DNA of 64,000 nucleotides from Symbiodinium natans (taxonomy: Eukaryota > Sar > Dinophyceae > Suessiales > Symbiodiniaceae): contig CAJNDS010002447.1 of assembly GCA_905221605.1 (NCBI GenBank), positions 185,942 through 249,941 of the forward strand. Reading direction: 5' to 3'. Shown one piece after another: positions 21,116 through 35,100 of the stretch; position 1 is the first letter of the stretch, and every line of letters begins with the position of its first letter. A program made the translations under genes and the position numbers. Below the pieces are notes generated by a model. That model did not search any database. It had not been told where the DNA came from and saw only the letters and a program-made list of their open reading frames with translations.

Positions 21116-23589
21116 GCCCGAAATCGGGACAAAGAGGCATGTGCCTTAAGACCATGGAATCTACATAAGTACATTTCAGGTCTACACGCCCAGCCTCACA
21201 AACTTGTGGCAAACACAAGGCATTTGATAGGCCTGAACCCAACAAGCACTAAGGCAGCTGCTTTGGCCTGTCCGGGGGGATGGTTTAGGGAGTTTAGGGT
21301 ATGGTGTTAGCACAAGACACTGACAGCCCAAAGCCCGATCACTCTCAGCTTTTTTGGTGGAGGCGCGCGCGCTCGTCTGCCCTGAAACCTGGTGTGCCGC
21401 CCTGGATCCTCCACTCTAGCCAACCTGGGAGTGTTTACACAAAGCTATACCCGAGAACCATCCTCAAAACCTCAAAAAGGCCACTCAAACCATCCCAAAG
21501 ACATACAAAGAGTCGATGCTTTGGGGTAAGGCAGCGAGAGGAGAGGACCCAGGGCGAACGGTCATTCACAACACGCATCCCGCAGTGGCGTGAATAACTG
21601 TCCCCTGGCACCTGAGGCGAGGTGCCTACCGCCTGAGCAGGTCGACCAACTGGTTGGTACAGCTAGTTGGCTATAAGTAGTGCCCCATCTAAGGCAGCAA
21701 TTGCGGTTACCATATATGTAACTACCCGCTTGAGCTGAACCTAAGACCTCAGCAGCTTGGAGCAGGATTCTCCTTGTTTAGATGGCCTGAAACCACGACC
21801 CAGCGATGCCAGTCTCGGCATGTGGGTTCTTGTCGTATGGACTCGGCGGCCTGCCTGATTCATCGCGATCACCGAGCCGGCGAGCCCACGTCCAAGCCCA
21901 ACTGTACTGTGGTGATCTGCTCTCGGCTCAGAAAAGATGGGGGTTTCCAACATGATCAGGTCACCTTTAAAATTCTATACCCCCAGATATACCTTGAAGG
22001 CAGGATTTGCGGAAACCCCCATGCGAACCGCCTAACAAATTGCTGCATACCGTGCATGGGAGATTTTGCGGTCCTCATCGGCTGAATTCAGCACACTGGC
22101 CTGATTGGCACTCCGCGCAGTGTGCAAAACATCTGCTACAAACAAATTGTGCATCCACCTGCTGTGCAGGAGCAGAGATATCTGAGATATCTGAGATATC
22201 GAAACTTGAGAGACAACCCGGCGGCTAAAAGAGCCCCGGTGGCAGGCCGATGTCCAGCAGCTCCCTCTCCTCGTCACTTCCGGCCCTGCCAGCGCGCCTG
22301 GCACAATCGACATAGCTGGAATATCGCTAATAGTCGCAAGCGGGGATATGTAGACAGAACGGTAGTGATCGTAAACATACTAATAGTGATAATCGTCCTA
22401 TGGTGGTAGTAAGAGCGAAAATGGCGAGAACAATGGTAGTAGTAATCGCAGGCATGCTGTCATCATGGAATATTTTGAGTAGCAACAGGAATAGTAACGA
22501 ATGGTAGATACACTTGACATCTTATTGTTGGCCAGCAAAAAAGCGAAGGACTACAAATCAGACTCGCTATCCTGATGACAACTCGTCCCATCCTACATTG
22601 GCATCCAATTCTTGCTTCGAGAGCCCAACAATGGCAAACCCTCGTGGTCATGGTTTCAGAGGGCTTAGGGTTTTCGGGCTCCCTACCCCCTTTCCCCCCC
22701 AAAAAAAACACTACTCATCTCGAGCGGACTCTGAGTAAGCTGACGATGGCTAAGGTGACAGATGTTTGAACCCTACGGTAACCTAAGGAAAGGGGCGCCT
22801 TTTTGGTTTAAAGGGACTTAAGGGTACTTTCAAACTTAGCCCCTACCTAGAAATCACCCACGCAAGAACCCCACGCAAGAACCTTAACCCTAAGCCCCGA
22901 AACCCTCACACCCCTAAACCCTAAATCCCTGAATCCGCAAACCCCCCATCCCTAAACCCCTAAAACCCCTAAACCCCCAAAACCCCTAAACCACCCTCCA
23001 CGCATAGAAACCTCAAGTCTGAGGCGTGCGCCAGTCGAAAGCTGCAACGATGGGAAGCCGAAAGCAGGGAAACTGATGCACCACATCCTTGGGATCCACG
23101 ATTCAGGTTTGGGGCTTAGGGTTTCGGGGTTTAGGATTTCGGGGTTTGGGGTTTAGGGCTTAGGCTCGCGGGTGAGGCTTTGGGTTCCCAATCCCTAAGA
23201 CCTGCGCACGTTCAGCTCAACCAGGCCCTAACCCCTACCAGACCCAAGAGTCACCTACCCTAAACCCCCACGCCCCAAAACCCTTTAGGGTTTCAGGGTT
23301 TGGGGGTTATACAAGTTCTACAAGCTCCAAAGCACTAAAACCCCTGCGCCCCTCAACCCCAATTCCCTAAAACCCCGCGCCTCTTGCCCGGGGCTCCCAA
23401 AACCACTAGGAGTAGTATCGCTTTCCCGTCATCATTGAGAGAGATGGGGGCTCAGGGCTTAGGGATGTTGAGAGTTTATAGCTTCGGATGTGTACTGGGA
23501 CCCAGAGTAGGCCCCTAGTTCCAGTCCTAAACCCGAAATCCAAAACCCCAGGCCCTGAAGGGCTTCGGGTTTAGGGTTTAATCCCGTGG
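21116..23589. other. Stretch without a supported gene; heptamer-poor, then heptamer-dense
   Basis: 21300-22650 has no TTTAGGG heptamers and several competing open frames (for example 21774-22085 plus and 22032-22313 minus). None has a convincing bias or family match. 22340-22510 contains loose TAG/AAT trinucleotide repeats. 22860-23300 is dense CCCTAAA filler. Confidence 0.35.
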
Positions 23590-26500
23590 CCCTAAACCCC
23601 CGAAAAATGGCCGCGGCCGAGGGCCCCGCTTCAGGTGGCATGGATGCCATGTATCCCTCGCTGTGGCCTGTGCAAGAGTGGAATCCTGGGGCCCTCCTCT
23701 TCTTTGGGGGTTTCGGGTTCATGGGTTTAGGGGTTTAGGATGGTTAAGGGTTTAGGAGTCTAGCGGTTGAGGGGTTTGGGGACTTATGAAGCCTCTGAGC
23801 TGTAGGCCTCTAAGCCCTATAGACCTTGCAGTACAACGCACAGTGCATGAGTCATCGCATACCTTAGTTAAGCCCTTGAGCCCTAAAGCGCCCCAAACCC
23901 TAAACCCCTAAACCCTAAACTCCAAGGCCTTGCCTGAGAGCGCCGCAACGGCTGCCATCTCGTGGAAGAAGACGGCATCAGGGAAACGCAGCCTATGGGG
24001 CTGAAGTCTCATGAGCTGTTGTACAGTACGGTTTAGGGTTTAGGGCTTTGGGCTTGGGTTTAAGTCTTGGAGCTTAGGGTGTTGTGGTGTTCAGGGTATG
24101 TTGGGCTTAGGGTCTTGTGTAGCAAACTTCTTTGCTTGAATCTAGGAGTTACATGATCCCAACAGGGGCGCAACCTTCGCATATTCTCCCTCCCCTCAGC
24201 CCTCAGTCCACCAAACTCCAAATGTGCCAAAGCCCTAGACCCGAAACCCTACATATTCTAAAGCCCTAACCTTCAACTCCACACAAAAACCTAAACCAGA
24301 GACTCCACTACCCATGAGTTGCAGAACATGTCTCTGACCTAAGGAACCTTCCTTCTTGCAAACCCTGAAGAAGCCCAAAAGCCCTCAATCTTTTCAACCT
24401 CACATATTATCAGCCCTAAACCCTGAAGCCCTACAACCCTTTTCAAACCCTAAACCCTACACCCTGAACCCCTCAAGCCTCATCCTACTCCCCCGCAAGG
24501 GGCCTATTCAATCCGGTGGCGCAGCGCACGGGCGCCAGCTCGCAGTCCTCGTTTCGGGTTTAGGGCCTTTAGGGTTTGGGGTTTGGTGTTTGAGAATTAG
24601 GGCTGCAGAGATTTCAACAGTTTCAGGGTCAGACGGTTCAGTATTCAGGGTTCAAGGCTATCGGGCGTGGCTCGAGGACTGTACTCTTTAAGCAAGGCTC
24701 CGGGTTGTAAGGATTTTATCGATTGTAGGGTCTCATACGCCTAACGGATCAGTGAGGGTCAAGTTTGGTTCAACCCTAAACCCTGAACCCTAAACCCTGA
24801 ACCCTAAGCCTTAACCATCCGACAGCTACAGAAAAGGAGGGGCGCCTGACTCAGCCCAGGCGGGGCGGGCATGTGCGCGGCGACCTGCGCCAAGCACACT
24901 CTGGGCTTTGAGTTGAGGGCTTTTGCTTGGGGGTTTAAGGGTTTAGGGTTTCGGGTTTGGGGCTACAGGTTCTGGGATTTTGAGTTGAGGGCAGGGGGGA
25001 CGAGGTGTGTTCAGGGTTGAGGGTTCTGTTCATGTTTATAGGGTGGTTTCCGGTTTTTGCAGATTTGTTTAAGGCTTTATAAGGTTTGCAGCTTGGAATC
25101 TGGGGGCTGGGGGTTTAGGCTCTCTGTCGTCATTCAGGAACCAGGCGTCTGAAACTGTCAGGCGTCCTACACCATCCGGAGACTTTCGGAGGGCTTAAGG
25201 GCAAAGTTTAGGGTCCCTGTTGGCTTTCCCTGTCGTACCGGCGATAGCTTCTGAATCATGGCTTCCGAATCTCCGACCGCTTCGCTTCCGAATCCAGAGC
25301 CTATCTCTCCTTTTGGGGCCAATACATTCCCTACGGGCGCCCCCGAAAGGTTGCACAATCTTGCGGGTGAAGGTAACGCACATGGCCGCGGAACCCACAC
25401 GCCACAGGATCTTCCAGAGGTTCGCACTCATAGGTTCATAGGGCCTTCCCTTCATGGCGGAAGCCCTAACACCCCTATATGCGCCCGCGTTGCGCGTAAT
25501 CCCCCCCCCCCATGGTAGGGATACCATGGGGGGGGGAGGGGGGGGGGGGGTGCGCCTATGCTGGCGCATATAAACCCTCTAGACTCTCAACCCTACCGAA
25601 GAGAAATGGCAGAGCTCGCAGGCCTCGGTTCCCCAAAAACCCTGGGGACTCAACCCCAAGCAGAGCAGGGTGTTTAGGGTTGAGGACTCAGGGTTTAGGG
25701 CTTATGAGGTTGAGGGCTTCGCAGCTGTGGGCTTAGGGTTCTTAATTAAGGCTTAAGGTTTTTAAGGTTAAGGGCTTAGCTGTTTAGGGTTTAGGGTTTA
25801 GGATTTAGGGCTGATAAGGTTCATGAGTTTGGCTGAGAGGTACTGCAGGGCATAAGCAGCGCCTCGGTCCCCAGCACCTCCTCCGTGACCGAGGGCAGGC
25901 CTGGGCCAGAGTGGGCAGCCGCAATAAGTGTTAGGGCTTTTTGTTGGGGACTTCAGGGTTTAGGGCTTAGGGCTTTTTGGGAAGTTTTTTGGGGTGGGGG
26001 TGCGGGGGGGGGGGGTTATGGTTCATGGTTTCGTAGAAGGTCGACCCTATACCACAAGGCCTAAACAACCCTAAACCCAAGCCCAAAACCCTAAAGCCTG
26101 AACCCCGAAACCCCTAACCTTAAACCCTAAGCCTGAAGTACCAGTGGTTGAGGAGCCTCGGCGAGCAACCAAGGGCCCCAAGCATCCGAGGTTTTAGAGC
26201 TGTAGGGTTTTCGGGCTTAGGGTTTGGGATTTCGGGCTTTAGGGTTTGAGTAGTTAGGGGGGGGTATCATGGGATCCCATGGTCGTAGATCATTGGGTGG
26301 GGTAAGACCTACGAGCAAAAAAATCTAGAAGCCACAAGCAACCCCAAGACAAATTACCCTAGACCCTTTAACATAACCCTTTAACCATTGCACCCTGTAA
26401 CCCTATATCCCTAATCCCCTAACCTGAAGCAGGTTCTGGGCTAAGGCCCCAACCCATGAGATCTTCGAGGATTCCGGCAGCTTGCACGCCGCCCAACCAG

Positions 26501-26720
26501 GAAAGGTCCTCGTTCAGAGCAAGTTTCGGCTCAGGGCCCTCAGGGTTTAGGGGTTTAATTAGGGTTTAGGGTCTGTGCCAACATTGGGGACACAGGGATC
26601 ACCATGATCTTCGAACCCTCCCGACAATGCGGCACGCTCCGTGCAGACGAGCAGGGGCTCATCCGTAGAGCTGAAGAACCTGGTGGCGACTGCGGCTCCC
26701 CACGATGTTTGGGCTGGCCA
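23590..26720 (-). CDS. Exon cluster, unidentified protein(s)
   Basis: Minus-strand islands in order: 26583-26720 (AAVATRFFSSTDEPLLVCTE and RAALSGGFEDHGDPC); 26447-26522 (LALNEDLSWLGGVQAAGILE); 25848-25928 (SGPGLPSVTEEVLGTEALL); 25205-25445 (two competing frames, the better one reading GEIGSGFGSEAVGDSEAM); 24840-24905 (VCLAQVAAHMPAPPGLSQ); about 24486-24560 (NEDCELAPVRCATGLNRPL); 23925-24018 (LMRLQPHRLRFPDAVFFHEM, with a textbook GC donor CAG/GCAAGG); and 23590-23700. They are separated by heptamer filler. It may be one gene or several. No product was recognised. Confidence 0.45.
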
Positions 26721-28321
26721 TGTCGGCCTTACCTGCAAAAACCGCCCGTAGATCCGAAACTCTAAACCCTAAAACCCTAAACCCAAATCAAACCGTATGC
26801 TCAACGTTTGTTGGCATCCCACTCAAAAACAATTCAGCACCTCGCAGAGAAAAAACCTTGGGATAGCTCTCTGCATGATCTCTTTGTACGGGCCCAAAAC
26901 TGGGATCCTTTATATATACAAATTAAAAACCCTATAAAACCCGAAAGCCCAGACTTCAGAACCCTTTAAAGGAGGTAATGGACCAAATTCAGGGCCCATT
27001 TTCACCACCCTTGGGGAAAAAGAACGAACACAAAGCCCTACGCCAAAGGATCCTCGGCTTGAAGGTGCCTAGGGCAACCGGGTTGGGGGTGTTGGGACCC
27101 TGTGAAATCGTGGGGTCTCAGGGTTTTGGAGGAGGTTTGGGGGCGTAAAGGTGTTCGATGCCTTGGAAACTCCACAGGCCTGAAAGCCCTATGCCCCAAA
27201 ACCTGCCTTAGCCCTGACAACCCGTCGCCCCGCAAAACCCTAAAAGCCCTAAACCCTGCAAACCCCTAAGCCCCAAAGAGTCTAGCTTCCCGAAGCCTAG
27301 CTCCCAAACTGCCCTAAGGCCTACAAGCCCTAAACCCCAAGACAACCCTTAACCCTTAGCCCTAAACCCTAAACCCTAAACCCCCCCCCCTCCCCCCTCA
27401 ACAAAACTCCCACAACCCCAATCGGCCTGGTGGGCTCCGGACACGCCTCCAAAGGATTGGCGTTGGGGTGCTTTTTTTGGGAGTTTAAGCGTTTAGGGGT
27501 TTATGGAGTTTAGGCGTTTTGGAGGTTAGGGGCTAGGGTTTTACGATGTTGGGGTTTTGGGCTCACGGTTGCAGGGCTTTAGTCGAGGTTCATCGGGCTT
27601 ACGTGGTTTGCAGTGCAGGTTCAGCGGCTTGGGAGTTCGGGCTTGCGGGGCGTACAGAGATTGTGTACAGTGCTTTTGAGGAGGTTTGGTGTTTTTTTTC
27701 TGAAAGCTGTAGGTCTAAGGACGAAAACCTTTGCAGGTTTAGAGCCTTTAGAGGTACTTGGGAGCATTGAACTGTGATGGAGTGTGTACATAGGTCCCTA
27801 AACCCTACGCCCGAGGCTAAACCCTGCACCTTACTCCCCAGAAGCCCTGAGCCGAGTGTGATGGTCCCTGGGATGCTCAGGGCTTCTGGATGTGGGGCTC
27901 AGGGTCATGGACTCGTGCAGGCCTTTGCTTTGAAGCAAAGCGCTCGAATCGTCACGGCTGGGTCCTCGCCGGACGCCAGCAGAGGGAATCTCTGCTTCAA
28001 GGTACTTAGCCGGGCCAGGGGCATTTCGGGGTCAGGTTCGCGGTTTGTAGGGTGTTGGTGATTTTTTTTTTTTGGGGGGGGGGGGGGGGGGGTTGGGATA
28101 TTTGGGGTTTCGTGGTTTCGGGAGATTTGGGCTTTGACATCGGCAGCAGCTGAGATAGTGGGGGGACCCTGGGGCTCTCTCACAAACAACAACTCAAAAC
28201 CCTACACTCCGCAGACCTTAAACTCAAAAACGTCCAAGTGTAGGGTACAAGCTCTATTGTCCCCTCACGCCCGAAACCCTGCGACTTGGATGCAAACCTC
28301 AAAAAGTAGGCCCAAAACCCC
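26721..28321. repeat. Heptamer filler with one ambiguous exon island
   Basis: CCCTAAA blocks at 26760-26790 and 27300-27385 end in a poly-C run; a G tract lies at 28073-28093. An island at 27905-28001 is coding-like on both strands (plus: ALKQSARIVTAGSSPDASRG before AAG/GTACTT; minus: KQRFPLLASGEDPAVTIRAL), so the strand cannot be assigned. Confidence 0.4.
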
Positions 28322-31300
28322 GAAGCCCTCTCGTCGCTCCTCCAGAGGCCGGAGGGACACCGAAAGGACAGCCCCTTCCTCGTGAAGAGGTATATCATCC
28401 AGCATAGTCCAAATATAGTCTAATGCATCATAATATGATATTATGGTAAATTTAGGGTCCCTTTTTGGGGACCATACTTTGGAGAAATCACCCTTTTCTC
28501 TACCGTGACCGATGCGTCGTCCGATGAAGAAGCCCTTGTGTTCTCTTTTTGGGGCATTGGAGTTTAGGGGCTAGGGTTTAGGGTTTGGAGTTTAGGGTGG
28601 AAGAAGGTGGAGGCTAGCAGCCCTGAGACCCCCGAAAAACATTGCAAACTTTGAGCCAAACACTACATCGAAGCTCTTAACTACTATTTTCTCAAGAACC
28701 CCCCCCCCAAAAAAAAAAAGAAAACTAAAAGACAATATTCCCTATGTTGCCCTTATAACGAAGAATATCCTTACCATTTTGGAAGGGGTTCTTACGCAAA
28801 TAGTGGCCAAAAGGTTCAGGCTGACCCTAAACCCGAAACCCTGAAGTGGCGACCGGCGCAGCCCTCAAAGTCAAAGTGCGATGGCGCTTTATGGGGTGGA
28901 GGGTTTAAATCCTGAACCCTTTCTTTTGGCGTTGAGAACACCTGAACCACCCCCGTACCCTAAACCTATAAGGTTTCGGGGTTAGGGACCCTAGAACGCG
29001 AAACCCCCCAAATCCCAAAAACCCAAAGCCCCAACGAACCACTGCCCACGCCTCCTTTCCAACCATCTCCCAGCGGCTTCGGTCCCAGAAAATTGAGTTG
29101 GCCTGGGTTTTGGTGGGTGGGTCTCAAAATTTTAGCCCTTCAAGATTTCGGTTGGAGATTCAGGAAACTGGAGATGCAGGCTTTTTGAGTTTGGGAGTTG
29201 AGAGCTTAGAGATTTTGTTTTGTTTCGTTTTTTCTTTGGGGGGAGGGGGGGGAGGGGGGGCTTTCATTGGGATAGTAACTTGTTAATCAGGGCTCCTGAC
29301 CCAAAAAAAGGAATGGGGGGACTGGAAGGGGGACCAATGGGCGTTCGAGAGGGTTTTTGGACCTTCGGGACTTAGCGCCGCAACGCAGCGTCTAGAACGT
29401 TGGGTTGGGGTTTAGACTAGAGGTATAGGTTTTAAGGCTATGGGCCATGGGCTATCGGATTCTATGGTTGCAGCTGCAAGGTCCTGCCCATGGATTCCGT
29501 TTTATGTTCGGATCTGCCTGAAGGTGGATGTAAGCATGTCGCGTCGACAGCCGATTGAATTTCAAGCGACCCAGCAACGAGTCTACGCTAAACCGCAAGT
29601 TCTACTTACACCCCAAAGACAAACCTTGAACCGAAAGAAACAACCCCTACAGCAACTTCTAAGTCTACACCCCCACAAGTCCAATCCACCAAATTCCTAA
29701 CACCCAAAGGGCCAAAAGGCCTAGAAGCATCTCCCAAACCCCCTCTAAACCCTAAACCGTCAATGCCTACTGACTGCCCAAACAACCCAAGCCGCCGAAA
29801 CACCGAAACCCTACAACCCCTAAAGCCCCGAACCTTCACTCTAAGAATTGAGCAAAACTCGACAAACCCTAAAGCGTAAAACCCTGAAGTCCAAGACACT
29901 ACAAATCCAACACATAACGCTACAGACACCCCCCCTCCCCACCTCCCCCCCGACAACTCCGCCTGCCCCCAACCCCTACAAACTCCAAACCCAAGCCTCA
30001 GGCCCCAAAACCCTAAACACTAACCCTCAACAGGTTGCTTGGCACTTTAATGAGACGGGGCCTCGCCATCCACGCTGCAGCTGACGAAGCCTTCAGGGGC
30101 TTAGAGTTTGTGGCCTAAAGGCTTTAAGCCCAAAGCCCTAAACCCCAGACCCTACATTTTGGGCAAGGGCGGGCAAGGAGGGGGGGCGTGGATTGCGTTC
30201 TACGGTGGCTTCAAAGCCTGGTGCCAGTCTGGGCGTCCGGCTGTAGCCCTCCTCTGTCAAGCTGGATGCCAGCGACGCGCCGCGCTTCTGGGCCACATCG
30301 ATGCCCTTCCGCTTTGGGGCTTCCGACCGACCCTAGATCCTAAACCCTCCCGAAAGCCTCAACCCTGAACCCTAAATGAAACCCTAACCTTTTAAACCCT
30401 AGTCCTTAAACCCTAAAAACCCCAAACCCTAAGATCCAAAAGCCCACAACCCTCAACCCTAAACCCCTAGCATGCAAAGGGCTTCCAAGATGATGTTTTT
30501 TTTGAGGTTTCCTTTGCAATATACTCGTTCGTGCTCCCAAAGAAGGGGAACATAATTAATTTGTCTCGTTGGCATGGGGATTATGGTGAAAGGGTTCAGG
30601 ACGTAGGGTTTCGGGCAGAGGGTTTTGGCAATAAAGGATATGCGGGATATGATCGGCTCCCTTCATGTAACCCCTAAGGACCGCTGCAAAATTAGTTTCG
30701 AAAGCCCTAGCCTGATCACAGAGTTGGTCATGCAGACAATGTCAAGGCAAGCCCCATGGGAAGCAAATCAAGTCTCGCTGCAAAGACGGGTCTTTTCTGG
30801 AGGGCATGCGGCAAGCGAAACTTTCCGAAGCAGTCGCTTGTGAATCCGGAGCACGTCCCTTTGTCTATGTCTATGTACAACGCCGGCATCGAGCCAGCCG
30901 AAGCGCATGGCCCGCGCGGCCGGCAAGCGAGACAGCAAAGCGGGTTACAAGTAGTTTGGCACTCCCTTTGGCGCCCTAGAACCTCACCCTTAAACCCACG
31001 ACACGATACGCCTAACCCCTAAACAAAACAGGGCGAGGGTGTCCCTCAAAGACCTTTGGGGGTTCTTGCGATGCAGGCCCTGGTATTTGGGGTACCCGAA
31101 ATCAGCATCATTGAGCGAACTGCCCGCTGGCCGGCTTGCCGGCTACAGGCTTCAAGCACAAGGTCATGGCTGCTGCTCCTTGGTCACAAGCTTCAGCTTG
31201 GGGAAGGCCAAGTTCGACGAGCCTGCGCAAACATGGCAATGTGTGGGACCCGACGACTAATCAGAAGTTGTAGCTGTAAGGAGTGACTGCTTTGGGTTTG

Positions 31301-31690
31301 GAGTTTTGGGCGTTGGCCTGTTGAGACTTCCAGTCCAAGCTCTAGCAAGCTTGGATTTCTAACGGCCCGAAAATCAAACTCAGGCAAGAAGGAAATCCTA
31401 AACCCCAAGCAGCCTGAAGAGTAGCCGTCTCTGACGTCCCCGGTCACATAGAGCTCGTCACAGAGTCGCTCCTGCTCGCTTGCACATGAACGGTAATTTA
31501 GGGCTTTTGGTAAGTTAGGGGGGAGGGGCGTCAACCCCAAGCCCCAAGCCCAAAACCCTAAGCCTAAAGCGGTTAAGTGAACTTAGGTTGAGGCTTCCAA
31601 GATATTCCACCGTTCGCCCGCGAAGCACCTTCTCTCAGCCCAAGGCTCGGGTTCGCATTCTACGTGAAACCCAAGACCCCCACCTTGTGC
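28322..31690 (-). CDS. Exon cluster, unidentified protein(s)
   Basis: Minus-strand islands with strong G-first codons: about 31600-31680 (PEPWAERRCFAGERWNILEA); 31408-31497 (CASEQERLCDELYVTGDVRD); 31126-31235 (LRRLVELGLPQAEACDQGAA); 30765-30940 (AARAMRFGWLDAGVVHRHRQ, ending in a stop or an intron); 30190-30325 (GIDVAQKRGASLASSLTEEG); and 28322-28405 (LHEEGAVLSVSLRPLEERRE). The ERLCDELY island could be the 3-prime part of the VWA gene upstream, because CoxE-like proteins have a similar motif after the VWA fold. That is a guess. The rest are unidentified. Confidence 0.4.
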
Positions 31691-32182
31691 TGCGAAGATC
31701 CTGAACTCCCCTCAATATAATTCCTGAAATCCTGAGGCCTAGGGTTTGGGGTTGGAGGTTTAGGGTTTTTGTTGCTCCCCGGCCATCAACTCAGACGGCC
31801 CTAGCGGACCCAAAATGCTGACGACTAAACCTCCAAGCTCTGAAACTTAGCTCAAACCACTATGCCAGGGATCGAGTTGAGAGTTTGGGGTTTATGAAGG
31901 CTTTGGTGTCTAGGGCTTCAAGAAGTGGAGGTACTTCGGACTTTAGGGTGTCAGGCTCCAGGCTAAGGGCGCAGCTCATCTTCCCAGCTAAGGGCTGAGG
32001 GGCTTCACTGAACACTGATACACCCGCAAGGATTTCCAAACAAGAAGTCTTCCGAAACCCTAAGCCCAAAAAAACCCTAACCCCCCCCCCCCAAAAAAAA
32101 AAAAAAATAAAAATAACATCACACACACACAAGAATTGGAAACACAAAAATCCTATGCACCCCAAATCCCTAGACCCTGGAC

Positions 32183-35100
32183 CCCTCTGTCCATGGCATC
32201 TCCGCCGGAGTTCGCCAGGACCAAGCCGAACACCTTGGTGCCGAACTCCCTCCGGGCCTGGTAGATGGGCTCCTCGTCGCCCGTTCGCCTCAGCTTTAAG
32301 GGGGGCTTTAGGTTCCCTCAATACCCTAAACCCAAAACCCTCAATACCCCAGACCCCCAACCTTCGGGGAATCTCTAGAATGTCTCTTTAGAAGGCTTGG
32401 GGTCTCAGAGAGGTTGCAAGCCCGGTTTAGGGTTTAGGTTAGGGCTTCGGGTTTGGGGCTTAGGGTGTACAGCTCAGGAGAATTTGGATCTAACCCCTAC
32501 ATCCCCAGGGCCTTAAGGCCCGAATCTCTCAAACCCCACATCCTGTAGGGCTTTAGCCTTGTATGGACTCATGCGAGTCAGAGGCTTGGTGTCTGGGAGT
32601 TAGGGCTTAGGGAAAATGAAAGGTCTTAGGGCTTAGGCTTCAAGGTTTAGGGCTTTGCCCAGGGCAAGGAGCACATCGAGCTGCCCATCAGTGACGATGA
32701 GCAGGTCCTGAGCCCGACTCCCACAACCCCACCAGCAGTGCAGTTGCGACTCGGTCTTAGGGCTTAGTCTCTTGAGGGCATCTCTTAGACAGCGTACTTG
32801 ATTGAGGGTGAGAACCCCATGTTGTAAGCTGATTCTCTGTGCCACATGCTGTGCAGATGAGGCTCTGCGTTGCGCCAGCTATCATCCTTCAGTCTCTCGG
32901 CAGTCTGATGCAGGGCATCCTCCAAATAAGTCCCGCCGCCGAAGCTGCTTCTCAGAAAGTCCAAGACCTTCCTGCCACAGTTCGTGGTCGAGGTTTCGGG
33001 GCATCACGCGCTCACTCACGAGTGCGGCAACTTACACTACCCACCCTCAAACTCCAAACTCTTGCCGCAGGGCGTAGACTGCCGGGCAGGCACTCTCTCC
33101 ATCCGGAATTTCCCCCCAAAACAGAAGAAAGGCCGCTCAAGCCGACCCAAAACATTCGGAATCGATTCCACTGCAGATAACACCTACACCCCTAGACTCG
33201 ATACACCCTGTCAACGTCATTAAGCCCTATAAACCCTACAAAAGCAAAAACCCCACGAACCCCCCCCAAAAAAAAAACATAAGCCCTAAAAGCCCGAGAA
33301 ACCTGTATAAACCCTTATAAAGCCCATCAATTTATAAAACAAAAACACCTCAGAAGGGGTCCGAGCCACAATCGTGTTGGAGCTAGTTGGGGCCTAAGGG
33401 AGGTTTAGGGTTCATAGGCTTAAGGGTTTATAGGGCTTATAAGAATTATAGGGTTTATGGGGTTTGTAGAAAATTACAGAACTTGTAGGGCTTCTAGGGT
33501 TTAGAGTTTATGGTCTAGGGTTTAGGGTAAGCCCTAAGTCCGAATCCTAAACCCTCTAACCCTGAACTGCTCGAGGCCTCAGGCCATCCTGCGACATGTC
33601 CAACTCTAGCTCTCTCCTGGTCGGAGGCTTCAGGTTTTCTGTGTCTTAGGGCTTTTGCGGGCTTTGGGGTTTTCAGGCTTAGGGTTTTGTTTTTACCCGA
33701 AACGCTAAACTCTAAACCCTAAACCCACTTCAGGTCTCCCGAGACATTCTTAGAGGGGCTCCGAAACGGTGCCGAGCAGCAGGTCCCCCATGCCAGAGAA
33801 GGCGTAGAGGTAGCAGGGGCGCCGTTGCCGATGCGCCTGCCTGTGGCCCTAAACCCTAAACCCTTTCAAACCTAAACCCTAAAGCGCCGCCAGGCAGATG
33901 GGCTTCAGAGTCGAAGGTTTGAGGTTTCGGGGTCAGGGTTTTGGGTCGAATTGTGTTGGCGTGAATTCGGGACAACGCAGGCAGCTTCCAGAGTGGCAGT
34001 GGAGCTTTCTCTTAGGTTCCGGTCAGGATTTTTACGGTTTCGGGGGAGCAGAAAAGGCGCAACCGACACGACCTGCATCCGGACCCTTGCATGCAGGTGG
34101 CCGGACACATTCGACGACCAAGGCTTTGCTCAGCACTTCCCGCTGCCCGCACCTTCGCTGCGGAGAATATCACGGACAAACAGAAGCTTCTAACGCTAAG
34201 GGATGTAAGTCGGTCGCCCCGATACTACCCCGTAGCCCAGAACTCTCACCCCCTGAATCCTAAGCCTATCTACCCAAAACCCAAACCCCAAGGCCCACAC
34301 CCCAAGGCCCTAACCCCAAACCCCAAGCAAGACATCCTTCGTACAGCCCAGCAGCATGCTGCCGCTGGTATCCAAACACCTGGCTCGAATGAACCCCAAA
34401 AGGGTTTATGGTCCGTCTACCATACATGACCCCCAATTTTAGGGTTCGTGTGGTCCCCAAGGTGGATGATGGGTTCTTAGGGCTTCGAGTTTTGGGGCTT
34501 CGTTTAGGGTTTAGGGTTTTGGGGGTTAGGGTTTATATAGGGATACGGGAAAAAGGGTTTGGGAGCTGTTGGTGTTTAAGGGTTTGCAGGTGTCCGGGAT
34601 GGCTTAGTCAGAGACTCCAATACATCGGTGTCACCGGAAGGGGGGGGGGGGGAGGCGGCTGGGTCCTAGATTTTTGGGGGTTAGGTCTTAAGGATTGGCG
34701 TTTAGGGTAGGGTTTATTGTGTGTTTCAACTGGGCTTACAACAGGTCAGCAGCACACGATCAACGGACCGGCTTCGCCCAAAGGTCGCATCTCAGACCTG
34801 TCCATGCAAAGGAGGCAATTGGGATCTGGCGTAGAGCCATTGAGAGCATAGATAGAGTTCAGGAAATGTAGCTTGCTTGCCTATTGGATCTTTCAACCTT
34901 GTTTGGAGTGGGATTGATCTAGATCCTCTAGTTCGTCACACGGCCCCGTCCGCAACCTGCCCGACATCTTCGCGGAATCTTCCAGCCAGGCGCTGCGGTC
35001 GTAGCAGAGAAGCGACTGCTCGATGCGTCGCGAGTGGTGCAGCGAACGGAGCCTTGCCACGAGTTGCAGGGTTGCGGGGTTTAGGGCTTATGACAAGGCA

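Noticed and set aside
22380-22500. TAG/AAT-like repeats as a regulatory array
   Set aside because: The units are irregular and low complexity, with no conserved spacing.
31868-32110. Minus frame after the VWA exons (LEILAGVSVFSEAPQPLAGK)
   Set aside because: It could be a further exon of the VWA gene, but no family motif or clean phase join supports it, so it was left out of the gene model.
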